From the NCBI GenBank assembly GCA_018700655.1, contig JABIUG010000239.1, positions 1-15,902 on the forward strand: DNA of 15,902 nucleotides, in the 5' to 3' direction. The translations under genes and the position numbers were made by a program. Shown here in pieces: positions 15,721 through 15,902 of the stretch (its first letter is position 1; the number at the start of each line of letters is the position of its first letter). The DNA is from Rhodospirillaceae bacterium (GTDB taxonomy: Bacteria > Pseudomonadota > Alphaproteobacteria > SP197). The notes beneath the pieces are model-generated. The model searched no databases. It had not been told where the DNA came from and saw only the letters and a program-made list of their open reading frames with translations.

Positions 15721-15902
15721 GCCAGGTTGGTCGCAGCCTGTGTCACCGCCTCGACATGGCCCTTGACCCTGACCTTGCGCCAGACCTCGCGCACCACACC
15801 CTTGCCGTCGATCAGGAATGTTGCGCGTTCGATGCCCATGTAGGTCCGGCCATAGTTCATTTTTTCGACCCAGACGCCATAGGCCTCGCAGATCGCCCCG
15901 TC
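15717..15902 (-). CDS. bcp: Thioredoxin-dependent peroxiredoxin, Bcp/PrxQ type (N-terminus beyond window)
   Basis: The last 61 residues and the TGA stop (15719-15717) of an AhpC/TSA-fold peroxiredoxin; the active-site Cys region is outside the window. The fragment reads ICEAYGVWVEKMNYGRTYMGIERATFLID, the conserved second half of Bcp proteins (V-W-x-E-K, Y-x-G-I-x-R-x-T-F). It then has GVVREVWRKVRVKGHVEAV, the usual C-terminal segment ending the domain. Such enzymes reduce H2O2 and organic hydroperoxides in the cytoplasm with electrons from thioredoxin. The stop overlaps the GTG of the DUF455 gene, so the two are in one operon on the minus strand, with this gene first. Confidence 0.9.
   Translation of the reverse strand, partial: DGAICEAYGVWVEKMNYGRTYMGIERATFLIDGKGVVREVWRKVRVKGHVEAVTQAATNLA

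Noticed and set aside
1..15902. A hidden mobile element, toxin-antitoxin, defence or biosynthetic island
   Set aside because: No transposase, integrase, phage gene, tRNA-linked duplication or abrupt composition change seen; nearly all bases are covered by chromosomal core-type genes with similar codon use.

Overview
This is a GC-rich, densely coded chromosomal segment with mixed gene orientation. Several features point to an alphaproteobacterium, probably Rhodospirillales-like. RNase E carries a long acidic insertion after the start of its S1 domain. Divergent from it runs the cell-wall cluster amidase, PBP1A, prfB, an order I know from that class. The order-level placement is inference. No prophage, insertion sequence, CRISPR array, tRNA or rRNA gene was seen.

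Left part (1-4480). A secreted M48 zinc metalloprotease with C-terminal TPR-like repeats runs leftward off the window edge. Facing away from it is a two-gene unit: a divergent, lipoprotein-type gamma-glutamyltransferase homologue, then a class I/II PLP aminotransferase 30 bp downstream. An exact 18-bp tandem duplication lies just before the first of these.

Convergent junction (4481-4663). It holds a 16-bp-stem bidirectional terminator. Next to it is a 63-nt palindrome resembling a dispersed REP-type element, whose last bases form the RNase E stop codon.

Centre (4664-12865). rne is on the minus strand. A 341-bp divergent spacer follows, with an exact TATAAT for the rightward genes and a structured leader for rne. 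The rightward genes are a periplasmic AMIN/Amidase_3 cell-wall amidase, the bifunctional peptidoglycan synthase PBP1A (TTG start) and prfB. The prfB reading frame is split by the classical RF2 +1 programmed frameshift, so its true start lies upstream of the long open frame. Amidase and PBP1A cut and build the same polymer.

Right part (12866-15902). An MHS-type MFS transporter is followed closely by a COG2345-type winged-helix regulator with a C-terminal cysteine cluster. The regulator overlaps tail-to-tail with a DUF455 ferritin-like protein. That protein is coupled by a GTGA overlap to a Bcp-type peroxiredoxin cut by the right edge.

Most genes are housekeeping. I did not find a convincing new multi-gene system. 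The points most worth a second look are the altered active-site region of the GGT homologue, the palindrome at the rne 3' end, the rne leader with a possible small ATGA-coupled ORF, and the peroxiredoxin/ferritin-like pair.
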